DNA of 64,000 bases from JACDEA01 sp963742585 (GTDB lineage: Bacteria; Actinomycetota; Acidimicrobiia; Acidimicrobiales; JACDEA01): contig CAVUMI010000006.1 of the NCBI GenBank assembly GCA_963742585.1, positions 496,001-560,000 of the forward strand, read 5' to 3'. Each line of letters opens with the position of its first letter. The stretch's first letter is position 1. A model generated the notes under the pieces. The model was given only the letters and a program-made list of their open reading frames with translations, was not told the origin of the DNA and made no database searches. The position numbers and the translations under genes are program-made. Shown one piece after another: positions 32,859 to 40,800 of the stretch.

Positions 32859-34976
32859 CTAGGGCCGAGACCAGAAGTGCGCGGCCGTCGTTGGACCTGT
32901 GACCTGTCGATACGCCGCCGCTAGCTGGTCGTAGAGCCACCGGTCAGCGATCTTCGCGACCCCTTCTGAGGAGAGATGCAGTCCGTCGGGACGCAGCTGC
33001 GGGTCAACGCTCCCGTCTGGGTTGCTGAGCGTCTCGGCGTAGGCGAACCGCGTCGCCCGGTTGCTCGTCGGCACGATCTCGCTATCGAGGTCATTGAGAC
33101 GACGTGTTCGCGCAGGATTGTTCATCGTCGAGCCCCCGACGCCAGGGGCGGACACGCCAGGCAGCACCTGCCACCCCTCCAGATACCAATTCGGGAGGGG
33201 AACGCTGGCCCAGAGCACGGGGATGCCAGCGCCGGTCAGGAGGCTGAGGTTCCTTCGGAGCGCTGCGTCGTACGCATCGTCGACTATCGCTTCGCCCATC
33301 CCGTGCCAGCTCGATGAGCCGTCGAACTTCAGGTCGAAGAGCTGCGGTGATCCGATGAACACGACGATGGCATCGGCCTCGACGCTCGCAGCCGCCGCCA
33401 CCGCTTGTGCGAAGACGTCGCACGGCCGTGTCGGCGTTTCGAAGCCCTCCCGGACTTTGGCCCGAATCCCGGGCGCGAGTGCACAGCCGTTGAGGAACAC
33501 GGTTGTGACGTCCAGGCGGCCGGTGCGCGCGCCCCATTCGGCCAGGCCGGTTCCGTTGGCGCGGGCCGTCGAGTCACCGACCACGACGATCCGAGGCGGA
33601 CGAGGGACGGGAGCCGCCGCCCCTGGTGCTGTCGTCGGCCGTGGCGCTGAAGCGCTGACCGCGCCCGCCCGCGCCGGCGAGGAGGACGGCGCTACCGCCA
33701 GCGCGGCGGCCGGCGCTAGCCCGGCGGTTGTGGGCGCCACGGTCGGTGTGGCCGGTGTGGTCGCGTCCGGTGCCGGCGCGGCGATGACCTGCACCTCGGT
33801 CGTTCCAGTGCCAGCGCCCTGACCGGGCACGACGAGCGATGCGGTGATCACCGCGGTGACGCCCATCGCGAGCGCGAGGGGCCTCACCCATCTGCTTGGA
33901 GCGAGCGAGCGGCGCACCGGCATCTCGATCAGCGCGTACGACACAACGGCGACGGCGAGGGTCGCCGTCGCTCGCACGACGAAGAGTCCGTGTCCCTGCC
34001 AGCCCGTGCGGTCCTCGGACAGGAGGAGGAACAGCGGAAAGTGGAAGAGGTAAACCCCGTAGCTCACCCGCCCGAGCGCTACGAGCGGCCGCCAGCAGAG
34101 TGCGCGTGTGAGCGTCCCGCCTTCCATGGCCGCGAAGATCAAGAGGGCGGAAACCGGCGCCAGCGCGGCCAGCCCGCCGCGGTAGAGGACAGGGTTGGCA
34201 TGTTCGGCCACCCACCACGTCGTCCCGATGAGTACGAGGGCCGACCACCCCGCCGCGTCGGTCAGGCGCCGGTGCGGCGCTCGTAGTTGCACGAGTCGAG
34301 CGAGCGCGAGCGCCAACAGGCCGCCGACCGCGAGTTCGGCGGCTCGGGCGTCGGACCCGAAGTACACGCGGTTCGTGTCATGCACCACCAGCTGCACCGC
34401 GAGGGCCCCGGCGACGATCGCTCCGAGCGCGACCGCGAACGCTCGTCGTGACCGGCGCAGGGCCAGCAGGGCCAGGACCGGGAAGACCAGGTAGAACTGC
34501 TCCTCGATCGCCAGCGACCAGTAGTGCTCGACCGGCGAGGGGATGGCCAGCAGGTCGTTGTAGCTGATGTCTCGCTGGATGAACCGCCAGTTGGCGACAT
34601 TGGCCAGGGCAGAACGGATGTCGCCGAGGACGTCTGCGCGCTCGGCGAGCGGCAGGGTCCCGGTCACGACGATGGCGAGCCCGAGCGCGATGAGCGACGC
34701 GGGCACGAGGCGCCGCGCCCGCCTGGTCCAGAACGTGCGCAGGCGGATCCGTCCGGTCGCGTCGTGCTCGGCGAGGAGCAGGCGGGTGATGAGGAAGCCG
34801 GAGAGGGTGAAGAACAGCGAGACCCCGAGGAAGCCGCCTTTTGCCCACGCGTATCCCTGGTGGAACACGAGTACGGCCGCGACGGCGAGGCCACGCAGGC
34901 CGTCGAGCGCGGGTTTGTACTCCAAGCGGGAAGGTTCGCCGGTCACTTGCGTAGCGAACGGGGGACGGGACCGCAT
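32859..34976 (-). CDS. OafA-type O-acyltransferase with C-terminal SGNH hydrolase domain
   Basis: The 705-residue protein begins, from ATG 34976, with the acyltransferase-3 domain: YKPALDGLRGLAVAAVLVFH, GFLGVSLFFTLSGFLITRLLL and EEQFYLVFPVLALLALRR across about ten membrane segments. A long Ala/Pro/Thr-rich linker leads to an SGNH domain (IVVVGDSTARANGTG with the nucleophile; RPDGLHLSSEG with Asp and His). Such fusions acetylate cell-surface polysaccharide or peptidoglycan. An alternative start at ATG near 35031 would add 18 residues. Upstream extensions are not conserved. Confidence 0.9.
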   Translation of the reverse strand: MRSRPPFATQVTGEPSRLEYKPALDGLRGLAVAAVLVFHQGYAWAKGGFLGVSLFFTLSGFLITRLLLAEHDATGRIRLRTFWTRRARRLVPASLIALGLAIVVTGTLPLAERADVLGDIRSALANVANWRFIQRDISYNDLLAIPSPVEHYWSLAIEEQFYLVFPVLALLALRRSRRAFAVALGAIVAGALAVQLVVHDTNRVYFGSDARAAELAVGGLLALALARLVQLRAPHRRLTDAAGWSALVLIGTTWWVAEHANPVLYRGGLAALAPVSALLIFAAMEGGTLTRALCWRPLVALGRVSYGVYLFHFPLFLLLSEDRTGWQGHGLFVVRATATLAVAVVSYALIEMPVRRSLAPSRWVRPLALAMGVTAVITASLVVPGQGAGTGTTEVQVIAAPAPDATTPATPTVAPTTAGLAPAAALAVAPSSSPARAGAVSASAPRPTTAPGAAAPVPRPPRIVVVGDSTARANGTGLAEWGARTGRLDVTTVFLNGCALAPGIRAKVREGFETPTRPCDVFAQAVAAAASVEADAIVVFIGSPQLFDLKFDGSSSWHGMGEAIVDDAYDAALRRNLSLLTGAGIPVLWASVPLPNWYLEGWQVLPGVSAPGVGGSTMNNPARTRRLNDLDSEIVPTSNRATRFAYAETLSNPDGSVDPQLRPDGLHLSSEGVAKIADRWLYDQLAAAYRQVTGPTTAAHFWSRP

Positions 34977-35162
34977 CTCGCGCTCGACGCGGCTAATTGC
35001 CTCTATCGGGCTGTTACACCCGGGCGCCATACTGCGGCTGGTGGAGAGCGTGCTGTGCCCGACTACTATTGCCAAGTTCCAATCGAACCCTGCTCCCGGC
35101 GCTGACGTGTGCGGGGGCCCCGACGCTTCGGCGCGGGTCCAGAGGGAGGTGAGCGACCGCAC

Positions 35163-35549
35163 ATGCGGCCGTACGAAGTAGTGATAATCATCGACGCCAG
35201 CCTGGAGGACGACGCGATCCAGGCGTCGGTTGAGCGGGCTACCAAGCTCCTCACCGAGAAGGGCGCCACGGTCAACGGCGTCGACCGGTGGGGCAAGCGC
35301 CGGTTCGCCTACGAGCTCGACCACCGGTGGGAGGGCTACTACGCGCTCCTGCACGTCTCGTCCGAGCCGCCGCCGCTGGCCGACCTGGACCGGATGCTGT
35401 TGCTCGCGGACGAGGTACTCCGCCACAAAGTGATTCGCCTGCCCAAGGAGGCGCTGGCCGCGCCCACTCGCCGGCCCCGGGCTACCCCCGAGCCGGACAG
35501 AACACAGCGGGACGCAGGCACCGCAACGCCAGACGCGATTGGAGCGTGA
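35163..35549 (+). CDS. rpsF: 30S ribosomal protein bS6
   Basis: The 128-residue protein begins MRPYEVVIIIDASLEDD and includes NGVDRWGKRRFAYELDHRWEGYY, the diagnostic bS6 core that pairs with bS18. The C-terminal ~35 residues (APTRRPRATPEPDRTQRDAG) extend beyond the fold. ATG 35163 has GGGAGGTGAG upstream. It opens the rpsF-ssb-rpsR-rplI operon. The 186-base gap upstream, facing the acyltransferase start, should contain its promoter. Confidence 0.95.
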   Translation: MRPYEVVIIIDASLEDDAIQASVERATKLLTEKGATVNGVDRWGKRRFAYELDHRWEGYYALLHVSSEPPPLADLDRMLLLADEVLRHKVIRLPKEALAAPTRRPRATPEPDRTQRDAGTATPDAIGA

Positions 35550-35552
35550 TCA

Positions 35553-36011
35553 ATGTCGAACGGAAACACCGTCACCCTCGTGGGCAACATCACCCGCGAT
35601 CCTGAGCTTCGGTTCACGCCGAGCGGGCAGGCGACCGCCAACTTCGGGTTGGCCGTCAACCGCCGCTGGCAGAACCGTCAGACCAACGAGTGGGAGGAAG
35701 CGGTTTCCTTCTTCAACGTCGTGTGCTGGCGGGAGATGGCCGAGAACGCCAGCGAGTCGCTGGCCAAGGGTTCTCGGGTCATCGTCACCGGACGCCTCGA
35801 GCAGCGGTCATGGCAAACCCAGGAGGGCGACAAGCGCTCGGTGATCGAGGTCGTCGCCGATGAGATCGGACCGAGCCTGCGCTGGGCAACCGCCGAAGTG
35901 AAGCGCAACGAGCGCCGCTCGCCCGAAGACGGCGCGCCCGCGCCCGTCGGCGGTGGCGGCTCGCGCCCCGCTGACAACGAACCGCCCGCATACGACGAGG
36001 AGCCCTTCTAG
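35553..36011 (+). CDS. ssb: Single-stranded DNA-binding protein
   Basis: The 152-residue protein has the OB fold (VTLVGNITRDPELRFTPSGQ, SFFNVVCWREMAENASESL, GSRVIVTGRLEQRSW) and ends YDEEPF, the acidic tip that recruits partners. It coats single-stranded DNA in replication and repair. It lies three bases after rpsF and overlaps the rpsR start by one base. Confidence 0.96.
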   Translation: MSNGNTVTLVGNITRDPELRFTPSGQATANFGLAVNRRWQNRQTNEWEEAVSFFNVVCWREMAENASESLAKGSRVIVTGRLEQRSWQTQEGDKRSVIEVVADEIGPSLRWATAEVKRNERRSPEDGAPAPVGGGGSRPADNEPPAYDEEPF

Positions 36012-36496
36012 TGGCCGGACGAAGCAGCGATCGCGACCGCGACCGCGACCGTCAGAAACGCGGACCCAAGGATCTGGGCCGCCGAGGCGGGAAGAAGCGG
36101 CCCTGCATCTTCTGCAAGGACCACATCGCCTGGGTCGATTACAAGGACGCCAACCTGCTGCGCCGTTTTCTGAGCGACCGGGGCAAGATCCGCGCCCGGC
36201 GCGTCACCGGCAACTGTCAGCAGCATCAACGCGAAGTCGCGGTCGCCATCAAGACGGCGCGTGAGCTGGCGCTGCTTCCCTACACGCAGCGCACGGTGAG
36301 CGAGCGTGGTCCCGGTCGGGGTCCGCGTGGCTCCGGCGGCCCGCCTCGCGGCGATCGTGGCCCGCGGCGTGACGACGCGGCGGAGGTCGACGTTGTCGCT
36401 GTCGGTCTTGCCGATGACGACGGCGAGACGACGCTGGCCGACATCGTGCCCGATGACGAGATCGACATCGTGCCCGATGTCGAGGAGTCGGCGTGA
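36011..36496 (+). CDS. rpsR: 30S ribosomal protein bS18 with acidic C-terminal extension
   Basis: Residues ~28-90 are bS18 (KKRPCIFCKDHIAWVDYKD, LRRFLSDRGKIRARRVTGNC), including a CxxC and a later Cys that may bind zinc (C+ form). After TARELALLPYTQ the protein continues for about 70 residues through an Arg/Gly-rich linker to an acidic tail (DDDGETTLADIVPDDEIDIV). Normal bS18 stops near 80 residues, so the full 161 is unusual. GTG 36011 overlaps the ssb stop and GTGA links it to rplI. Confidence 0.92.
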   Translation: MAGRSSDRDRDRDRQKRGPKDLGRRGGKKRPCIFCKDHIAWVDYKDANLLRRFLSDRGKIRARRVTGNCQQHQREVAVAIKTARELALLPYTQRTVSERGPGRGPRGSGGPPRGDRGPRRDDAAEVDVVAVGLADDDGETTLADIVPDDEIDIVPDVEESA

Positions 36497-36939
36497 GAGT
36501 CGTGCTGCGCGCCGATGTCGACAACGTCGGCAAGAAGGGCGACATCGTCGATGTAGCCGACGGTTTCGGTCGTAACTTCCTCATTCCCAAAGGCCAGGCA
36601 CTCCTGGCGACCAAGGGCGTACAGGCCCAGGCCGCGTCGATGCGTCGGTCGAGGGATGTCCGCGACACCGCCGACCGTGAGGCCGCGGAGTCCGTGGCGC
36701 GCACGTTGGTCCCCACGGTGATCCGCGTCGCGGCACGCGCTGGCGCTGATGGCCGGTTGTTCGGATCGATCACCACCTCCGACGTCGCCGAAGCCGCAGA
36801 AGCGCAAACCGGCATCGCGCTCGACCGCCGCCGGCTGCACCTGGATGACCCCATCCGCAGCCTCGGCGTGCACGAAGTGCCGGTCAAACTCCACGCCGAC
36901 GTCGAGTTCCGCCTCACCGTCGAGGTCGTCTCGGAGTAG
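36493..36939 (+). CDS. rplI: 50S ribosomal protein bL9
   Basis: A 148-residue bL9 with the N-domain motif GKKGDIVDVADGFGRNFLIPKG, a connecting helix, and a C-domain (GADGRLFGSITTSDVAEA, VKLHADVEFRLTVEVV). bL9 supports reading-frame maintenance. GTG 36493 overlaps the rpsR stop. The operon apparently ends here, since a LexA-box-containing spacer follows before dnaB. Confidence 0.95.
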   Translation: MRVVLRADVDNVGKKGDIVDVADGFGRNFLIPKGQALLATKGVQAQAASMRRSRDVRDTADREAAESVARTLVPTVIRVAARAGADGRLFGSITTSDVAEAAEAQTGIALDRRRLHLDDPIRSLGVHEVPVKLHADVEFRLTVEVVSE

Positions 36940-36961
36940 CTGTCACACCCGGTTCGTATCC

Positions 36962-36977
36962 TCGAACCAATGTTCGA
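36962..36977. promoter_or_regulatory. LexA-binding (SOS) box upstream of dnaB
   Basis: The sequence TCGAACCAATGTTCGA matches the mycobacterial SOS box TCGAAC-N4-GTTCGA at all specified bases, within a longer inverted repeat CCTCGAAC-CAAT-GTTCGAGG (36960-36979). It lies in the rplI-dnaB spacer, about 50-100 bases before the dnaB start. Match to the known consensus is direct; LexA binding is inferred. Confidence 0.8.
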
Positions 36978-37073
36978 GGGACGAAGTGGGGACAACCAGG
37001 CGACATATCCCCTGACTTACTTGGCTTGTCCTCTAGCGCCCCACAGGCATCGTCGGGAAGGGTGGGTGGCCTA

Positions 37074-39590
37074 GTGGTCCAGTCCATCGACGACGCTCGC
37101 CGCCGCCGAGGCCCAGGGGGTGGGGGACGAGTCCCCCCGCACGACCTGCAAGCCGAGGAGTCGCTGCTCGGCGCCATGTTGCTTTCGCGTGATGCGATCG
37201 CGGCGGCGATCGAGCTGTGTTCGGCGGAGGATTTCTACAAGCCGGCTCACGCGCACGTGTTCGAGGCGGTGCACTCGCTCTACGGCCAGGGCGAACCGGC
37301 CGACCCGGTCACCGTGGCCGACGAGTTGCGGCGCGCCGGCCTCCTCGAGGCGATCGGTGGCGCGTCGACGCTGATCTCGTTGCAGGCGGGCACACCGGCC
37401 ACCTCGAACGCCGCCCGCTACGCCCGGATCGTCGAGGAGCACTCACAGCTCAGGAAGCTGATTGCCGCCGCGGGCGAGATCGCCGAGATCGGTTACGAGT
37501 TACCCGAGGACGTCACCGCCGCGGTCGACCGGGCCGAGACGCTCATATTCGGCGTCGCCCAGCGCAGGGTCACCGACACGGTCCGCCCGCTACGCGAACT
37601 CTTGTCCGAGGCGCTGGACAACCTCGAGGCGCTGTTCGACCGCGGTGAGTCCATCACCGGCGTGCCCACAGGCTTCGTCGACCTTGACGAAAGGCTGTCC
37701 GGCCTGCAACCGTCCAATCTCATCATCGTGGGTGCGCGACCGTCGATGGGGAAGTGCGTGGCGTGGGACACGCCCATCGTCGACGCCGCCACCGGTGCGG
37801 TACGCACCGCGGCCGAGGTCTACGAACGGGGCCGCACCGGCCGCGATGTCATGGTCGTGTCGCTCGGCGCCGATCGCCGACTCCAGCGCCGGCGGCCGTC
37901 CGCCTTTGTCGACGACGGGGTCAAGCCCATCTTCCGGGTCCGTACGCGCTCGGGCCGCGAAGTCCGCACCACGATCACCCATCCGTTCCTCACACAAGAG
38001 GGATGGCGACCGCTCGGTGAGTTGGCTGTCGGCACGCCGGTGGCGGTCCCAAGGCGGCTACCCGTGTTCGGTACCGACGCGCTGCCTGATGCCGAGGTGG
38101 CCATGCTCGGCTACCTCGTCTGCGACGGCCCACGAATCACGCCGCCGTCGCCAGCGGTCCTCGACGACATCGTGGCGACCGCGCACGCGCTCGGCGCCGA
38201 TGTGCTGCCCGAGCGGGCCACCGCGATTACCGACGACCGGCCGTCGGCGTACCGGCTGGTGTCGTGGTCCACCGGCCGTCTCCGCGATGTTCTCGTCGAC
38301 CACGGTTTGTGCAGCTGGCGCCCAGCCGAGCGCACGTTGCCCGCCGCCGTCTACCGCCTGCCCCGCCGGCAAATCGCGCTGTTCCTCAACCGGCTGTTCG
38401 CCATGCACGGTGTCGCGGCGTGGTCGGCCGCGGGCCACGGGCGGGTATCGCTCCGTAGTCCGTCAAAGGCGTTGGTGCTCGGCGTGCAGCATCTGCTCGT
38501 CCGCTTCGGCCTCAACGCACGCGTGCGCGAGAAGACAACATCGCACCGCGGGCACCTGCGCCGCTCGTTCGAGATCGAGCTGACCGGCGCCGACGACGTG
38601 CGCCGCTTCATTGTCGAGATCGGCATCCTCGGGCAAGAGGACGCCGCACTCGGGCTCACCGGTATGGGCCGGCGCATGCTCACCAAGGCCACGGTCCCGG
38701 CCTCGGTGTGGTCGCAGGCCGCTCGCGCCGCCGAGGGCGAGGTTCGCGGCGGCACCGACGCGGTGATCGCCACCGGCGACCTGGCGCGAGACGACGTGCT
38801 ATGGGACGAAGTCGCGGCCATCGAGTACATGGGGGAGGAGCAGGTCTACGACCTCACCGTCCCCGACGATCACAACTTCGTGGCCGGCGACGTGTTCGTG
38901 CACAACACGAGCTTCGCGCTCAACATCGCCTCGCACGCGGCGATGAACGAGCACAAGCCGGTGCTGTTCTTCTCACTCGAGATGAGCCATCACGAGATCA
39001 CGTCGCGGCTGTTGTGTTCCGAAGCGCGCGTGCCGTCCAGTCGCGTACGTAACGGCCGGCTGCACGACAGCGACTGGCCCAAGATCAGTCACGCCATCGG
39101 CCGTCTTGGCGAAGCGCCGCTGATGATCGACGACAACCCGATGACCACGGTGATGGACATCCGCACCAAGGCCCGGCGGATGAAGAGCCGCGACGGCCTC
39201 AGTCTCGTGATCATCGACTACCTCCAACTCATGTCGGGCCGCGACCGGGCCGAGAACCGGCAGGTCGAGGTCAGCGAGATCAGCCGTGGTCTCAAGATCC
39301 TCGCTCGCGAGCTCGAGGTTCCCGTCATCGCGCTCTCGCAGCTCTCCCGCAACCTCGAGATGCGGGCCGACAAGCGCCCCATGCTCGCCGACCTTCGTGA
39401 ATCAGGCTCGCTCGAGCAGGATGCGGATGTCGTGATGTTCATCTACCGCGACGAGGTCTACAACGAGGAGTCAGCCGACCGCGCCACTGCGGAGATCCTT
39501 CTGGCCAAGCACCGCAACGGCCCCACCGGCCGCACCCAACTCGTCTTCCACGAGGACTACACCCGCTTCGCCAGCATGGCCCGCGTCTAA
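37074..39590 (+). CDS. dnaB: Replicative DNA helicase DnaB with P-loop intein
   Basis: The mature helicase (exteins) unwinds DNA ahead of the replisome. The N-terminal domain starts near PPHDLQAEESLLGAMLLS, and the RecA-like domain has Walker A GARPSMGK interrupted by the intein before TS, then VIIDYLQLMSG, LSQLSRNLEMRADKRPMLADL and the Arg finger region. I chose GTG 37074, with GGGAAGG 11 bases upstream; TTG 37026 or GTG 37062 are alternatives. Precursor length is 838 residues: 454 for the helicase and 384 for the intein. It follows rplI as in mycobacteria. Confidence 0.93.
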   Translation: MVQSIDDARRRRGPGGGGRVPPHDLQAEESLLGAMLLSRDAIAAAIELCSAEDFYKPAHAHVFEAVHSLYGQGEPADPVTVADELRRAGLLEAIGGASTLISLQAGTPATSNAARYARIVEEHSQLRKLIAAAGEIAEIGYELPEDVTAAVDRAETLIFGVAQRRVTDTVRPLRELLSEALDNLEALFDRGESITGVPTGFVDLDERLSGLQPSNLIIVGARPSMGKCVAWDTPIVDAATGAVRTAAEVYERGRTGRDVMVVSLGADRRLQRRRPSAFVDDGVKPIFRVRTRSGREVRTTITHPFLTQEGWRPLGELAVGTPVAVPRRLPVFGTDALPDAEVAMLGYLVCDGPRITPPSPAVLDDIVATAHALGADVLPERATAITDDRPSAYRLVSWSTGRLRDVLVDHGLCSWRPAERTLPAAVYRLPRRQIALFLNRLFAMHGVAAWSAAGHGRVSLRSPSKALVLGVQHLLVRFGLNARVREKTTSHRGHLRRSFEIELTGADDVRRFIVEIGILGQEDAALGLTGMGRRMLTKATVPASVWSQAARAAEGEVRGGTDAVIATGDLARDDVLWDEVAAIEYMGEEQVYDLTVPDDHNFVAGDVFVHNTSFALNIASHAAMNEHKPVLFFSLEMSHHEITSRLLCSEARVPSSRVRNGRLHDSDWPKISHAIGRLGEAPLMIDDNPMTTVMDIRTKARRMKSRDGLSLVIIDYLQLMSGRDRAENRQVEVSEISRGLKILARELEVPVIALSQLSRNLEMRADKRPMLADLRESGSLEQDADVVMFIYRDEVYNEESADRATAEILLAKHRNGPTGRTQLVFHEDYTRFASMARV
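37755..38906 (+). other. Intein inserted in the DnaB Walker A motif
   Basis: The in-frame 384-residue insertion starts at Cys1 (CVAWDTPIVDAATG) right after GARPSMGK and ends VFVHN, with Thr as the +1 residue. Splicing blocks are present: TITHPF (block B, Thr73/His76), YDLTVPDDHNFVAGDVF (block F, His373), and His383-Asn384 at the C-end. LAGLIDADG-like helices occur at about 117-125 (MLGYLVCDG, Asp kept) and 207-219 (FLNRLFAMHG, His in place of Asp), so the homing domain may be decayed. Other cysteines are at 123 and 186. This site matches P-loop DnaB inteins of mycobacteria. Confidence 0.95.
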
Positions 39591-39596
39591 CCCACG

Positions 39597-39645
39597 ATTC
39601 TCGAGGCAATAGCTGTCGGAAAACGACAGCTATTGCCTCGAGAAT
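39597..39645. terminator. 22-bp perfect hairpin after dnaB
   Basis: Two perfectly complementary 22-base arms (left 39597-39618, right 39624-39645) enclose a GAAAA loop between the convergent dnaB and acyltransferase genes. The stem includes CTCGAGGCAATAGCTGTC. There is no T-run. The last codons and stop of the downstream acyltransferase lie in the right arm. It very likely terminates transcription in both directions. Confidence 0.85.
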
Positions 39646-40784
39646 GAAGGGCGGGCGGGGCGAACGGCGCGGAAGCGCCGCTCGATGAGGAGCCACGACG
39701 CGGTGGCGGCCGCGAACGTGACGGCGACGTGGATGGCCACCAGCGGCCATCCACGCAAGTCACCGGGGTTGACCGAGATCACCACCACGAGGTGCCACAG
39801 GTAGAGGCCGTAGGAGATCCGGCCCATGGCAACGAGGGGCGGCCAGGACAGCAGCCGGTGACCCAGGTGCGGCGCGGACTCGAAGAACTCCCAGATCAGC
39901 AGCGTCGTGGCGATGCCCACGAGGCCGTATGTCGCGCTTCGCGCCTGCTCGGCGCCGATGCCGATCGCTGATGCCGCGTCTTCAACAACGGTGACGTCAT
40001 GGAGGATGAGCGCCAGCCCGAGCAGCCCCACCAGCGCGCCCAGGCGCCGCACGACGATCCAGGCGCGTCCGCGCGGCAAGTGGCCGAGCGCGGCCAGCGC
40101 ACCCAGCAGCGACCCGACACCGATCGATCCGGAGCGCGTGTCGAGACCGAAGTAGATGCGCGTCGACGTCCAACCGCGAAGCGTCGCGATGTGCGGCCAG
40201 AGCAACGCCGCCGCGGCGATCAGGCCGACACCGACGACGACCGCGTGCCGGAATCGCCGCGCGAGGAGCAGGAGGCCGGTCAAGAGGGCCGGCCACAAGA
40301 AATAGAACTGCTCCTCGGCGGCCAGCGACCACGTGTGGTTCAACTCGTGCAAGTCCTTGCCGACGGCCCGCGCCCAGTTGGCGACGTAGGCGAGGGCGAC
40401 CGCGGCGTGCTCGAGCGTTTCGACCCGGGCGCGGCCCTGGCGGAACAGAAGCGCTCCCACCGCGGTCACCACCAGCAGTGTGACCAACGCCGGCAGCAGG
40501 CGCCGCGCCCGGCGCACGTAGAACGCGCCGAAGCGGATGCGTCCGAGATCCTGGGCTTCGCGCAACAGCAGCGCGGTGATCAGGAAGCCGCTGATGGCGA
40601 AGAAGACGTCGACGCCGTGCCACCCGCCGCCGATGACCCGGTGCAGGCCCAGACCGGGTTGGACGATGATCTCGTGGAACACCATGACGCCGCCGACGGC
40701 GATGGCGCGCATGCCGTCCATCCACGGCAGGTAGCTGAGCCGGGCCGGGGCCGTTGTCGCGACCTCGGGTTCGGGAGCCGGCAC
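39630..40784 (-). CDS. Acyltransferase-3 family membrane protein (no SGNH domain)
   Basis: From GTG 40784 the 384-residue protein contains YLPWMDGMRAIAVGGVMVFH, GGWHGVDVFFAISGFLITALL, and EEQFYFLWPALLTGLLLLAR with about ten membrane segments, ending GRISYGLYLWHLVVVIS and ASWLLIERRF. It is an OafA/YrhL-type O-acyltransferase lacking the extracellular SGNH domain seen in its relative at 32859. The stop codon lies inside the hairpin shared with dnaB. The substrate is probably a surface glycan; that is inference. Confidence 0.87.
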   Translation of the reverse strand: MPAPEPEVATTAPARLSYLPWMDGMRAIAVGGVMVFHEIIVQPGLGLHRVIGGGWHGVDVFFAISGFLITALLLREAQDLGRIRFGAFYVRRARRLLPALVTLLVVTAVGALLFRQGRARVETLEHAAVALAYVANWARAVGKDLHELNHTWSLAAEEQFYFLWPALLTGLLLLARRFRHAVVVGVGLIAAAALLWPHIATLRGWTSTRIYFGLDTRSGSIGVGSLLGALAALGHLPRGRAWIVVRRLGALVGLLGLALILHDVTVVEDAASAIGIGAEQARSATYGLVGIATTLLIWEFFESAPHLGHRLLSWPPLVAMGRISYGLYLWHLVVVISVNPGDLRGWPLVAIHVAVTFAAATASWLLIERRFRAVRPARPSFSRQ

Positions 40785-40800
40785 GCTGGGACGATAGGAC

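Noticed and set aside
35000..35426. N-terminal extension of the acyltransferase to 855 residues
   Set aside because: It runs antisense through rpsF and lacks membrane or family features; ATG 34976 precedes the conserved domain.
39597..39645. Insertion-sequence terminal inverted repeats
   Set aside because: The arms are separated by only five bases and no transposase is present.
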